64,000 nucleotides of DNA from Acidobacteriota bacterium. GTDB taxonomy: Bacteria > Acidobacteriota > Blastocatellia > Pyrinomonadales > Pyrinomonadaceae. The position numbers and the translations under genes were made by a program. The first letter of the stretch is position 1; each line of letters begins with the position of its first letter. Of this stretch, positions 12,811-21,856 are shown in pieces. The notes beneath the pieces are model-generated. The model worked only from the letters and a program-made list of their open reading frames with translations. It was not told the origin of the DNA and searched no databases. The DNA lies in NCBI GenBank assembly GCA_003222975.1, contig QHXN01000031.1, forward strand, positions 1 to 64,000, written 5' to 3'.

Positions 12811-13661
12811 GCTGGCTCGACGAGGGTGCGCTCTTCTCGCAGATCGGAAACTTTCTGCAAGAGGACTTGGGGCGAGGCGACATCACGACGCAGTCAACCG
12901 TGATGCGCAGCCAGAGCGCCAAGGGGCGCTTCATCGCCAAGGAGGCGATGGTCGTCTGCGGCCTCGAAGCCGCCGAGGCCGTCTTCTCCACGCTCGACAC
13001 GCAGCAGCAGATCGAGGCGTTCGTCTCGGACGGCGACGAGATCGAGTCGGGCAAGGTCATCGCGCGCACCAGCGGGTTCGCAGACGTTCTGCTCGCGGGC
13101 GAGCGGCTCGCCTTGAACCTGATGCAGCGACTCTCCGGCGTCGCGACGCTGACGCGGCAGTTCGTCCGCGCCGTCGAGGGCACGCGCGCTCAGATCGTCG
13201 ACACGCGCAAGACCACTCCGGGCCTGCGCATGCTTGAGAAGTACGCGGTCTTGACGGGCGGCGGGCGCAACCACCGCTTCGGACTCGACGACGGAGTGCT
13301 CATCAAGGACAACCACGTCGCGCTCGCGGGCGGAGTGGCGACGGCGGTCGGGCGCGCGCGCAAATCGGTCGGCCACCTGCACAAGATCGAGGTTGAGGTC
13401 TCCAAAGAGCGCGACCTGCGCGACGCCGTCGAGGCGGGCGCGGACATACTCCTCCTGGACAATCAGACGCCGGAGGAGACGCGCCGCCTCGTCGAAGTGG
13501 CACGCTCGCTCGCGCCGAACGTGCTGCTCGAATCGTCGGGCGGTATCACGCTTGAGAACGTGCGCGCCTACGCCGAGGCGGGCGTTGACCTCATCAGCGT
13601 CGGCGCGCTCACGCACTCGGCGCGCGCGCTCGACATCAGTTTCAAGATTCAGCCGTCGTGA
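12807..13661 (+). CDS. nadC: Nicotinate-nucleotide pyrophosphorylase (carboxylating)
   Basis: FLQEDLGRGDITTQS, DTRKTTPGLRMLEKYAVLTGGGRNHRFGLDDGVLIKDNH, LLESSGGI; ATGA overlap with valS. Confidence 0.96.
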
Positions 13662-13744
13662 GCGGGGAACAACGGGCGGCGCGCGGCGTGTAAGAGTTTT
13701 GTGCGAAGCCGTTTCGGCGGCGGCCTGTCGTAAAGGGGGAAGCG

Positions 13745-14539
13745 ATGAAGAACTCAGTCGTCCGGGCGGCGCTGGCATTGTTGGCCGCCGTGTTCTTATT
13801 TTTGCCGGTCGCGCAGTCGCAGCAGCGGCGCAAGCGCACGTCGCGGCGCGTGACGCACCCCGCGCGCCCGCAGCCCGTCGAGACGCCCGCGCTCCCCGGC
13901 GAGCCGAGCGTCGTCAGCACCGCCGACGAGCAGCAGGCGTCGCCGCGCCGGACTTCCGGCGGCGCGCGGCAAGGCACGAACGTGCAGGCCGAGAACGAGC
14001 AGTTGCGCGGGACGGTCAAAGACCTCTCGTCGCAGGTCGAAAAACTCAACGGCGAGTTGAACCAGATGAAGACGGATCAGCGCGCCATGTACGACCTGGA
14101 GCGTCTGACGCGCGCCGAGCAGTTCGCCGAAGGACTACGCACACAGTTGCGCGAAGTGACCGACAGGGAGTCGCAGCTACAGGAGCGCCTGTCCGAGATC
14201 GAGTACGAGTTGCAGCCCGATGCCATCCAACTCCGCGCCGCGGGGATCGGCTCGCTCAACCCGTCCGCCGTGCGCGACGCGATCCAGAAGAGCCTGGAGC
14301 GCGAGCGCGACCGCATCCATAAGCAGTTGGATTTGCTCGCGGGCAGCCGCACGCACCTCGAAACCGCCGTCGCCAACGCCGACGCACAGGTCGAACGGCT
14401 GCGACAGCGCGCCGAGGCCGCCGATCAGCAGCAGGCCAACTCCGGCACTGGCCCGGAGACGACAAACGGCGTGAATACAAACACGAACGCGACGCCCCAG
14501 CCCAGCCCGACGCCGACCCCGGCGCAACCACCGGAATAA
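13745..14539 (+). CDS. Secreted coiled-coil hypothetical protein
   Basis: Signal peptide; ENEQLRGTVKDLSSQVEKLNGELNQMKTDQ coiled coil; P/T-rich C-terminus. Confidence 0.6.
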   Translation: MKNSVVRAALALLAAVFLFLPVAQSQQRRKRTSRRVTHPARPQPVETPALPGEPSVVSTADEQQASPRRTSGGARQGTNVQAENEQLRGTVKDLSSQVEKLNGELNQMKTDQRAMYDLERLTRAEQFAEGLRTQLREVTDRESQLQERLSEIEYELQPDAIQLRAAGIGSLNPSAVRDAIQKSLERERDRIHKQLDLLAGSRTHLETAVANADAQVERLRQRAEAADQQQANSGTGPETTNGVNTNTNATPQPSPTPTPAQPPE

Positions 14540-14542
14540 GAA

Positions 14543-14627
14543 GTGATGAATGCGGAATGATGAGTGATGAATGACAGGCGGCTCCCGCTTTTTAATTCAT
14601 CATTCCGCATTCATCACTCATCATTTC
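14543..14627. repeat. Inverted repeat of GATGAAT heptads
   Basis: gtgatgaatgcggaatgatgagtgatgaatg ... aattcatcattccgcattcatcactcatcattt. Confidence 0.9.
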
Positions 14628-14631
14628 GTAT

Positions 14632-14970
14632 ATGGCTACCATCCCGCAGCTTGAGCTTTACCACCTGATCGAAGAGGCGGGCGAGCGCGGCGAGCGCGTC
14701 GTCGTGGCGACGGTCGCGCACACGCGCGGCTCGACCCCGCAGCGGCGCGGCGCGAAGATGCTCTTCTTCGAGGGCGGCGCGGTGGCGGGCACGGTGGGCG
14801 GCGGCTGCGTCGAGGCCGAGGTCTGGGCCGAGGCGCGCGTAGCCTTGCGCACGGGACGCCCGGCGCTCCACCGCTTCAGCCTCACCGCCGATGAGGCCAG
14901 CGAGGAGGGCATGGTCTGCGGCGGGACGATGGAGATTTTCCTCGACGTGTGGAACGCGCAAAAGACGTGA
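14632..14970 (+). CDS. XdhC/CoxI family N-terminal domain protein
   Basis: HTRGSTPQRRGAKMLFFEGGAVAGTVGGGCVEAEV, EGMVCGGTMEIFLDV. Confidence 0.85.
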   Translation: MATIPQLELYHLIEEAGERGERVVVATVAHTRGSTPQRRGAKMLFFEGGAVAGTVGGGCVEAEVWAEARVALRTGRPALHRFSLTADEASEEGMVCGGTMEIFLDVWNAQKT

Positions 14971-15115
14971 ACCGTAAACCGTAAACCGTAAACCGTAAAC
15001 CGTAAACCGTAAACCGTGAATCGTAAACCGTGACAAGTGGCTTCCGCCCTGATACGGTTTGCTGCTAACTTATGACGGCTTCTTCTCGTCACGGTTCACG
15101 GTTTACGGTTTACGT
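14967..15115. repeat. Inverted repeat of GTAAACC heptads (left arm ~9.5 units)
   Basis: gtgaacc (gtaaacc)x6 gtgaatc gtaaacc gtgac ... gtcacggttcacggtttacggtttac. Confidence 0.95.
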
Positions 15116-15130
15116 CTTTCGGAGGTATCT

Positions 15131-15454
15131 ATGCCGACTTCTTTCGTTGAGAACTACAAGGCGAAGCATCAGCACCCGCTGAACCGCCTGTCGCATTCAA
15201 TCGGCATCCCGATGATCGTCGTCAGCCTGCCGCTCTTCTTCTGGAACTGGCGCTGGGCGCTGGCGCTCTTCGTCGTGGGCTGGGTCTTCCAGTTCGTCGG
15301 CCACCGGATTGAGGGCAACAGCCCCGCCTTCTTCAGCAACCCGCTCTACCTGATCGTCGGCCCCGTCTGGCTCGTGCGCCGCGCTCTCACAGCCGTCGGC
15401 GTCCTCAGAGACTCGCAGAAGACGCTCGACAAGCGTGCGCCGCGGACGAGATGA
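15131..15454 (+). CDS. DUF962/Mpo1-like membrane protein
   Basis: FVENYKAKHQHPLNRLSHSIGIPMIVVSLPLFFWNW...GHRIEGNSPAFFSNPLYLIVGPVWLVRR; ATG at 15131 after ggaggt. Confidence 0.85.
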   Translation: MPTSFVENYKAKHQHPLNRLSHSIGIPMIVVSLPLFFWNWRWALALFVVGWVFQFVGHRIEGNSPAFFSNPLYLIVGPVWLVRRALTAVGVLRDSQKTLDKRAPRTR

Positions 15455-16272
15455 GCGGCGCGGGCGACACGAACCTTTCCGCACAACTGACACGCGCGGT
15501 CGCGCGCGCGCTCGGCGACGGCGCGTCGGCGGTGCTTGCCACAATCGTGGAAGCCCCACGAGGCGTCGGCGCGAAAGTCCTGCTCGAAGAAGTGGGCGGG
15601 CGCACGGGGACGACCGGCGACGCGGCGCTCGACGACGCGCTGGCGGAACACGCGCGCGCGTTCCTCGCTTCGCACGCCGAGGCGCGGACGCTACGCGTCG
15701 GCGAGTTCGCGCCCGCGCTCGGAGAGTGGCGCGACGCGCGCGTCCTCTTCGAGCGCATCGAGCCGGAGCCGCGCGTCGTCGTCTGCGGCGCGGGGCACGT
15801 CGGCGCGGCGCTGGCGCGGCTCGCCCGCGTGGTCGGCTACCGCGTCACGCTCATAGACGACCGCGAAACCTTCGTCGCGCGCGAGCGCTTCCCCGAAACG
15901 GGCATCGAGCTGGTCGCCGCGCCGAACTGGACTGACCCGCTCAGAGAATTGATCGGCGCGGGCCGAGGCGTCTCGGTCGCGGTCGTCACGCGCGGGCACA
16001 ACGAGGACGAGGAGTGCATGAGGGCCGTGCTCGCGGCGCGCCCCGACTACGTCGGTATGATCGGCAGCCGCCGCCGCACGAACATCGTCCTCGCGCGCCT
16101 GCGCGAGTCGGGCTTCGACGAAGAGCTGTTGAGCCAGGTGCGCGCGCCCATCGGCCTCGACCTCGGCGCGGTCTCGCCCGAAGAGGTCGCGCTCTCCGTC
16201 CTCGCCGAGATCGTCGCCCAACGGCGCGGCGGCACGGGCCGGCCACTCTCCGAGTGGAGAAGGCAGAAGTAA
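15451..16272 (+). CDS. XdhC family protein with Rossmann domain
   Basis: VVVCGAGHVGAALARLARVVGYRVTLIDDRETF, RPDYVGMIGSRRRTNIVLARLRE, APIGLDLGAVSPEEVALSVLAEIV. Confidence 0.88.
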   Translation: MSGAGDTNLSAQLTRAVARALGDGASAVLATIVEAPRGVGAKVLLEEVGGRTGTTGDAALDDALAEHARAFLASHAEARTLRVGEFAPALGEWRDARVLFERIEPEPRVVVCGAGHVGAALARLARVVGYRVTLIDDRETFVARERFPETGIELVAAPNWTDPLRELIGAGRGVSVAVVTRGHNEDEECMRAVLAARPDYVGMIGSRRRTNIVLARLRESGFDEELLSQVRAPIGLDLGAVSPEEVALSVLAEIVAQRRGGTGRPLSEWRRQK

Positions 16273-16395
16273 AAAGGCAAAAGGCAAAAGAGGGAAAGAC
16301 GGGCAGCGCCACTCTCGTCAACCGCTAATGATGAGAGACGACTCGGCCCACTTGTCCCTTTCTTTTGCCCGCTGCCTTTTTCCTTTTGCTTTCTT
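16263..16395. repeat. Degenerate inverted repeat of GGCAAAA heptads
   Basis: aggcagaagtaaaaaggcaaaaggcaaaagag ... cccttttcttttgcccgctgcctttttccttttgc. Confidence 0.75.
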
Positions 16396-16557
16396 AAAAC
16401 AGTCCGGGAATGAATGCGGCGACGCGGCGCGCGTAGTCGTCGAACTGCGGGCCGAAGGTCTCGTGCAGCAGACGCTCTTCGGTGCGGACGCGCACGAGCG
16501 TGCCGAGGACGTAGGTGAAGACGGCGGCGGGTAAGGGTCGCAGTACGAGTCTCACGT
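16394..16557 (-). pseudogene. C-terminal fragment resembling isoprenylcysteine methyltransferase (ICMT/PEMT-like) family
   Basis: Minus strand reads LVLRPLPAAVFTYVLGTLVRVRTEERLLHETFGPQFDDYARRVAAFIPGLF* with no N-terminal part. Confidence 0.5.
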
Positions 16558-17343
16558 TCAGTCGTTCAGGGTGTTCAGGCCGGCGGCGCTCGCGTCGGCG
16601 CGCCCTTCGATCCTCCTGCGCCGCCCGCCCATCAGCGTGCCGTGGACGAACAGCAGGGGGGCGATGAGCCAGTAGGTCATGCCTGAGAAGAACGCGTAGC
16701 GCGAGCCGCCGAAGACCGCGACGGCGACCGAGAGCAGGCCGATGAGCATCGTCAGCGCGTTCTCTTGCAGCGAGATGCGCGTGTCGAAGGTCTCAAGCTC
16801 GCTCAGGTCGAGCGCGCGCCGCTTGCGGTAGGCGTGCAGGTAGAGCAGCGCGAAGATGAGGAAGACGGCGGCGAAGCCTATGCCATAGACGGCCAGCATT
16901 GTCGGCACCTGCTCGTTGCGGACGACCGGCTCGACCGCGCCGCCCGCGGTCTGGGATGTCGTGCCGAAGCCGAGCAGCGCGCCCACGAGGAGCGTCCAGA
17001 CGAACTTGAGCGGATAGACGTAGAAGAGCACGACGAAGAGCAGGCACGCGTTCATCCAGATTGTGAAGTTGTCGTTGAGACCATAGCGGCGGAAGAACCT
17101 GTACTGGATGAACCAGACGTGGAAGAGCATGCCGAAGGTGATGGCGAAGGGGAGGAAGCCGCGCATCGTCACCAGCAACTCGTCGAAGGTCTTCGGCACT
17201 TCGAGCGAGACGACGAGCAGCGTGACGGCGAAGGCAATGACGGCGTCGCTCAGAGCCTCGATGCGCGAGACCTCGCCCAGCCCCCGCAGCCGGAAACCGT
17301 TCTGCACCTCGGCCTCCCTCTTCATCAACGTCTCGCGGATCAT
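16558..17343 (-). CDS. TMEM175/DUF1211-like membrane protein
   Basis: RIEALSDAVIAFAVTLLVVSLEVPKTFDELL... multiple TM segments. Confidence 0.75.
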   Translation of the reverse strand: MIRETLMKREAEVQNGFRLRGLGEVSRIEALSDAVIAFAVTLLVVSLEVPKTFDELLVTMRGFLPFAITFGMLFHVWFIQYRFFRRYGLNDNFTIWMNACLLFVVLFYVYPLKFVWTLLVGALLGFGTTSQTAGGAVEPVVRNEQVPTMLAVYGIGFAAVFLIFALLYLHAYRKRRALDLSELETFDTRISLQENALTMLIGLLSVAVAVFGGSRYAFFSGMTYWLIAPLLFVHGTLMGGRRRRIEGRADASAAGLNTLND

Positions 17344-17390
17344 CGTCGCTCCTTGCGGTTTCGGCGGGCCGCAGGCATTTTAGAGTGCGC

Positions 17391-17445
17391 CGCCGCCGTC
17401 ACGTTAAAAGGGGTACGCTGCTTCGACTCGCGTGTGACGGCGGCG
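17391..17445. other. 12-bp perfect inverted repeat in divergent promoter region
   Basis: cgccgccgtcac - 31 nt - gtgacggcggcg. Confidence 0.6.
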
Positions 17446-17483
17446 AGCATTATTTCTTTTTCCGAGCACTTCTAGCAAGAGCC

Positions 17484-18734
17484 ATGGAGACGGCGCGGAC
17501 TGAAACCCGACCACCACAGACGACCCGCGCCGCGGGGATGTTCCGTGCGCTCGCCCACCGCAACTACCGCCTGTTCTGGACGGGCGCGTTCCTCTCGAAC
17601 GTGGGCACGTGGATGCAGACGGTCGCGCAGAGCCTGCTCGTCTTTCAGTTGACCCGGTCGGGGACGTGGCTCGGCGCGGACAGCTTCATGGCGACCGTGC
17701 CGGGCCTGCTTTTGACCCTGGTCGGCGGCGTCATCGCCGACACGGTTGACCGCAAGCGCCTGCTCATCTTCACGCAGGCGTGCGCCGGGCTGTCAGCGCT
17801 GGTTCTGTCAGCGTTAGTCTTCGCGGGCGTGGTGAAGGTCTGGATGATTCTGGCGCTCTCGTTCGCGACCGGCTGTTGCTGGGCCATCTCCGGCCCCTCG
17901 TACCAGGCGATCACGGTCGAGCTGGTCGAGCGCGAAGACCTCGCCAACGCCATCGCGCTCAACTCGTCGCAGTTCCAACTGGCGCGCGTCATCGGCCCGA
18001 CGCTCGCGGGCGTGACGATGCAACTGCTCGGCCTCGCCGGGTGCTTCCTCGCCAACGGACTCTCATACGCGGCCATCGTCGCGGCGCTCTCGCAGGTGCG
18101 CCTGCCGAAGAGGGACGGCGCGGGGCGCGAGCGCGCGATCTGGCGCGACCTGCTCGAAGGCTTCCATTACGTGCGCGGTCGCCCGCGCGTGGGCGTGGTG
18201 CTCCTGTGCTCGACCGTGGTGAGCCTGTTCGGCACGCCTTACCTCGTGCTCATGCCGATGTTCGCGCACAACGTTTACGGCTGGGGCGGGGCGGGGCTGT
18301 CTCTGCTGATGGGCACGGCGGGCGCGGGCGCGCTCGCGGGCGCTGTCTTTCTCGCGTACCTCGGCGACTTCCGGCGCAAGGGCCTGCTCCTTCTGGGCAC
18401 GCTCTTTTCGGGCGGCGCGTGCATCACGGCCTTCGCGTCGGTCGCCCGGCCCGCGGCGGCGCTCCCGATACTCTTCGGCGCTGGGTTCTCGATGGTCTGC
18501 TTCTTCGCCGTCGGCAACACTCTACTTCAACAACTCGTGACCGACCAGATGCGCGGGCGCGTGATGAGCATGTGGCTGCTGAGCTTCATCGGCACGATGC
18601 CGCTGGGCAGTCTCGTTTCGGGGAGGGCGGCAGACTACTTCGGCCCCAGCCACACGCGCGCCGCCTGCGGCCTCGTCATCTTCCTCTTCGCCCTCATCGT
18701 CGCCGCTCGCTACCCGCGCCTGCGGGAAATCTGA
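17484..18734 (+). CDS. MFS transporter (EntS-like)
   Basis: HRNYRLFWTGAFLSNVGTWMQTVAQSLLVFQLT..., GGVIADTVDRKRLL; ~12 TM. Confidence 0.88.
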   Translation: METARTETRPPQTTRAAGMFRALAHRNYRLFWTGAFLSNVGTWMQTVAQSLLVFQLTRSGTWLGADSFMATVPGLLLTLVGGVIADTVDRKRLLIFTQACAGLSALVLSALVFAGVVKVWMILALSFATGCCWAISGPSYQAITVELVEREDLANAIALNSSQFQLARVIGPTLAGVTMQLLGLAGCFLANGLSYAAIVAALSQVRLPKRDGAGRERAIWRDLLEGFHYVRGRPRVGVVLLCSTVVSLFGTPYLVLMPMFAHNVYGWGGAGLSLLMGTAGAGALAGAVFLAYLGDFRRKGLLLLGTLFSGGACITAFASVARPAAALPILFGAGFSMVCFFAVGNTLLQQLVTDQMRGRVMSMWLLSFIGTMPLGSLVSGRAADYFGPSHTRAACGLVIFLFALIVAARYPRLREI

Positions 18735-18741
18735 AAAGGGA

Positions 18742-18777
18742 AGGGGCCGCCCAACGCTTGTGGCGCGGGCGGCCCCT
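18742..18777. terminator. GC-rich hairpin between convergent genes
   Basis: ggggccgccc aacgcttgtggcgc gggcggcccc. Confidence 0.65.
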
Positions 18778-18803
18778 CCGTTAAAAGGCTCGGCCAGGCG
18801 GCC

Positions 18804-20882
18804 TCACCTGAATCTAAAGTTCGCGTGGTGGATGCTGCCGTCGTTCAACTGGACTACCAGTTGGCGACACGTCCCGGCCCACGCCGGGTCAGTCTTCCAG
18901 ACGTAGATGTACTGGTCGGCCCCTGGATCGTAACTGAGGCTGCTGTTGCCCGCCGTCACGGTATCCTCTAAGTTGCTCGCGGGATCGTTCGAGCTGCACG
19001 CGACCGGCCCCGAAGCGGGCGAGTTGGGGGCGAAGATGCCCAGGCCCTTGTTCCCGCTCAGGCTGAATTTGGCGGGGATGGCCCTGCCGGCCTGCACCAC
19101 GTTGAAGACCGGCGGGTTGGCAATCGGCTGGAAGAAGCCCGCGAAGTTGTAGAGCACCGTCACGTGGAAGCTGCACGTGCTAGTTAGGTGTGCAGCGTCC
19201 GTCGCCGTGGCGTTGACCGTGGTCGTGCCCACGGGGAAGACGGAGCCGGAGGCCGGGCTGCTCGCGACCGTCACGCTGGACGAGCAGCTATCGGTGGCCG
19301 ACACCGCCGGGTAGCTCACGACCATTGAGGTGGCCGTCGAATTCGGGGGCAGCGTGACGACGATGTCCGCCGGGCAGGAGATCGAGGGCGGCGTGGTGTC
19401 CACCACGTTGACGGTGCGCGTGGCCGAGGCGGAGTTAAAGCCGTCGGAGGCCGTGTAGTGGATCGTGTAAGTCCCCGGCGTGTTCGGGTCAACCGTGCCC
19501 GACGTGTTCACGGTAAGACTCCCGGCGCAGGCGTCTGTGGCCGTCGCGCCCGGGTCGGTGAACGACGTGTGGCACTCGACCGTCATGGGGTTCGCGCCGG
19601 TGACGTTGATGACGGGCGCGGTGGTGTCCACGATGTTTACTACCAAGTCGTCGGTGGCCGAGCCTCCGCCCGTGTCGGTGACGGTCAGCGTGATGGTGTG
19701 CGACCCCGTGGGCAGCGAGACGTTGAGCGGCGAGCCTGTGCCGAGCGCGTTCGCGCCCTCGCTCCAGGAGTAGGAGTTGATCGTGCCGCTGCCGGCGGTC
19801 GAGGCCGAGCCGTCGAGCGTGACGGAAGTCGTCGCGCCCGCGCACTCCAAGGTCTGGTCGGCCCCGGCGTTCGCCACGGGCGACGTGGCAGCGCCGAACT
19901 TCTCGACGCGGTCGTTGAAAGTGTCGGCGACGTAGTAATTGCCGGCTGCGTCCACCGCCACATCTTCGGGACTGCTGAACTGGCCGTCGCCACTGCCCGA
20001 GCTGCCGCAGGCTTCGATGAAGGTGCCGCTGGACGAGAACGTTTGTATGCGGTTATTGCCCGTATCGGCCACATAGACGGTACCTGCACTATCCACCGCC
20101 ACCCCTTGAGGCGAGGTGAACTGTCCGTCTGCGGTGCCGCTGGTCCCAAACTTTGCGAGGAATGTGCCGTTCGTGTCGAACTTCTGTATCCGGTCGTTGC
20201 CCGTGTCGGCCACGTAGATGTTGTCGGACGCGTCGACCGCCACCCCTTGAGGCCCTTTGAACTGCCCGTCTGCGGTGCCGTTGCTTCCCCACTTGGTTAT
20301 GAACACCCCCGCGGAGGTGAACTTCTGTATCCGGAAGTTGTTCTGATCCGCGACATACACGTTGCCGGCGGAGTCCACCGCCACCCCGCTGGCGCCGAAG
20401 AACTGGCCATTGCCGCCGCCTTGAGAGCCCCACGAATGTTGGAACACGCCACTTGAGTTAAATTTCTGCACCAGACCGGTGGTCCGGTCGGGAGACGAGT
20501 CGGTCACATAGATATTGCCTGATGAGTCGAAGGCAATTTTGTAAGCGTTGACGAAACCGCCGTTCGTCTCCCCGAGAGAACCGAACTTCGATAGGAAGTT
20601 GCCGGCGGAATCAAACTTCTGTACGCGGTTGCCGTTCGACTCTGTGACGTAGACGTTGCCGGCGCTGTCGACCGCTATGCCCCTCGGGGTTTGGAACTGC
20701 CCGTTGGCCGGACCAGTGCTCCCCCACTTCAGGAGTAAATTGCAGGAGGCCGCCGCCGCGCCCGCCCACACCAACATGGCGGTCAGCAGCGCCAGAGCGA
20801 GCGCGGCCCAGCGGTATGTCCGACGGCGCGGACTGAGCCTCGGCATTGTCGGATGACGTAAAGACGGGGGATGTAATCTCAT
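18804..20882 (-). CDS. Secreted NHL-repeat protein with HYR/DUF5011-like domains
   Basis: Repeated GVAVDSAGNVYVADTGNNRIQ; VIDTTAPVINVTGANPMTVECHTSFTDPGATATDAC. Confidence 0.85.
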   Translation of the reverse strand: MRLHPPSLRHPTMPRLSPRRRTYRWAALALALLTAMLVWAGAAAASCNLLLKWGSTGPANGQFQTPRGIAVDSAGNVYVTESNGNRVQKFDSAGNFLSKFGSLGETNGGFVNAYKIAFDSSGNIYVTDSSPDRTTGLVQKFNSSGVFQHSWGSQGGGNGQFFGASGVAVDSAGNVYVADQNNFRIQKFTSAGVFITKWGSNGTADGQFKGPQGVAVDASDNIYVADTGNDRIQKFDTNGTFLAKFGTSGTADGQFTSPQGVAVDSAGTVYVADTGNNRIQTFSSSGTFIEACGSSGSGDGQFSSPEDVAVDAAGNYYVADTFNDRVEKFGAATSPVANAGADQTLECAGATTSVTLDGSASTAGSGTINSYSWSEGANALGTGSPLNVSLPTGSHTITLTVTDTGGGSATDDLVVNIVDTTAPVINVTGANPMTVECHTSFTDPGATATDACAGSLTVNTSGTVDPNTPGTYTIHYTASDGFNSASATRTVNVVDTTPPSISCPADIVVTLPPNSTATSMVVSYPAVSATDSCSSSVTVASSPASGSVFPVGTTTVNATATDAAHLTSTCSFHVTVLYNFAGFFQPIANPPVFNVVQAGRAIPAKFSLSGNKGLGIFAPNSPASGPVACSSNDPASNLEDTVTAGNSSLSYDPGADQYIYVWKTDPAWAGTCRQLVVQLNDGSIHHANFRFR

Positions 20883-21144
20883 TTCGGTTTCCTTTCCCTT
20901 TCGGAGAGTAGGTCAGCGTAGGCGCGCAGCAGGCCGAATGCGCGAGACAGATTTTTCATGCACAGGAAGTCCGGGCTTTACCGCCTTCAACGGGGCGTGA
21001 GCCGCCGAATCCCATCCGTCGGCGTGAAGCCGGCTGAAACCCGGCAGCGATGTGCGGGTAAAGATATGCCCGCGCGCGGCTGATGTCAACGGCGAGGCCG
21101 TTCCTAATGGCCGGGCGGGCGCGGGGCGTGTGGCTCGCGGGGCG

Positions 21145-21633
21145 TCAGCGCTCCGGGTTGTCGTCTCGGAAAACTCGTTCGAGGGGAGTGAGGCCGCGTT
21201 CGTTGAACTGCGGGACTGGCGGGCGCTCCGCTTCGAGGGCGGCCCTGGCCGCCGGCTCGTTGAGGCCGAGCGGGTTCTCCGAGGCCGGGGCAACGCCGCG
21301 GCCCTCGGAGAGATTCAGAGTTGTGGCGCGGGACTGTCGGCGGCGGAGCAGGGCGGGGAAGAGGTGGAACCACTGCGCGTAGCCTATCCCCATCGCCAGC
21401 GCCCAGAAGACGAAGCGCTCCGTGACGCCGTGCGCCGCCGAGTGGAAGAGGAACATAAGAGAGTCGCCGAGCGGGAAGGAGAGCAGGAACATTAAGGCTT
21501 CGAGCACGGAGCTTGGGGCGTCGAAGTAGAACAGCGTCTCGTGGCGTGCAGGCATGATGGTGTACGTGACGAGCGCCGTCGTGCACAGCAACAGCCAGGG
21601 CTTCCGCAGGTTGGCTTGGAAAGGGTTATGCAT
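21145..21633 (-). CDS. Hypothetical membrane protein
   Basis: Hydrophobic segments; no family recognised. Confidence 0.5.
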   Translation of the reverse strand: MHNPFQANLRKPWLLLCTTALVTYTIMPARHETLFYFDAPSSVLEALMFLLSFPLGDSLMFLFHSAAHGVTERFVFWALAMGIGYAQWFHLFPALLRRRQSRATTLNLSEGRGVAPASENPLGLNEPAARAALEAERPPVPQFNERGLTPLERVFRDDNPER

Positions 21634-21856
21634 TGCCCCTCCGTTCGCGCGATAAGTCGGGACGGTTCGGACTTCCTAAACTCCGGGTCGTGGTCTTAGA
21701 CGCCGCCGCCCTCACTTTGTTCCTTTATAACCCCGGCCCCGCGCAGGCCGCAAGAAAAGTAGGGGCGGACGTTCTACCGGCAGAGAGTCGGGTTTTGAAA
21801 ACGAGGCCCGGCCAGTTCGTGTGAAACTGCGAAGAGCTTTTTGAGGAGTGAAACGA

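Noticed and set aside
14967-15040. Possible CRISPR array from regularly repeated sequence
   Set aside because: Units are contiguous 7-mers with no spacers and a reverse-complement arm; not CRISPR-like, and no cas genes were recognised.
14632-16272. XdhC gene split by insertion of the heptad element
   Set aside because: The downstream XdhC-family ORF (15451..16272) looks complete and a DUF962 gene lies between; two separate XdhC-type genes are the simpler reading.
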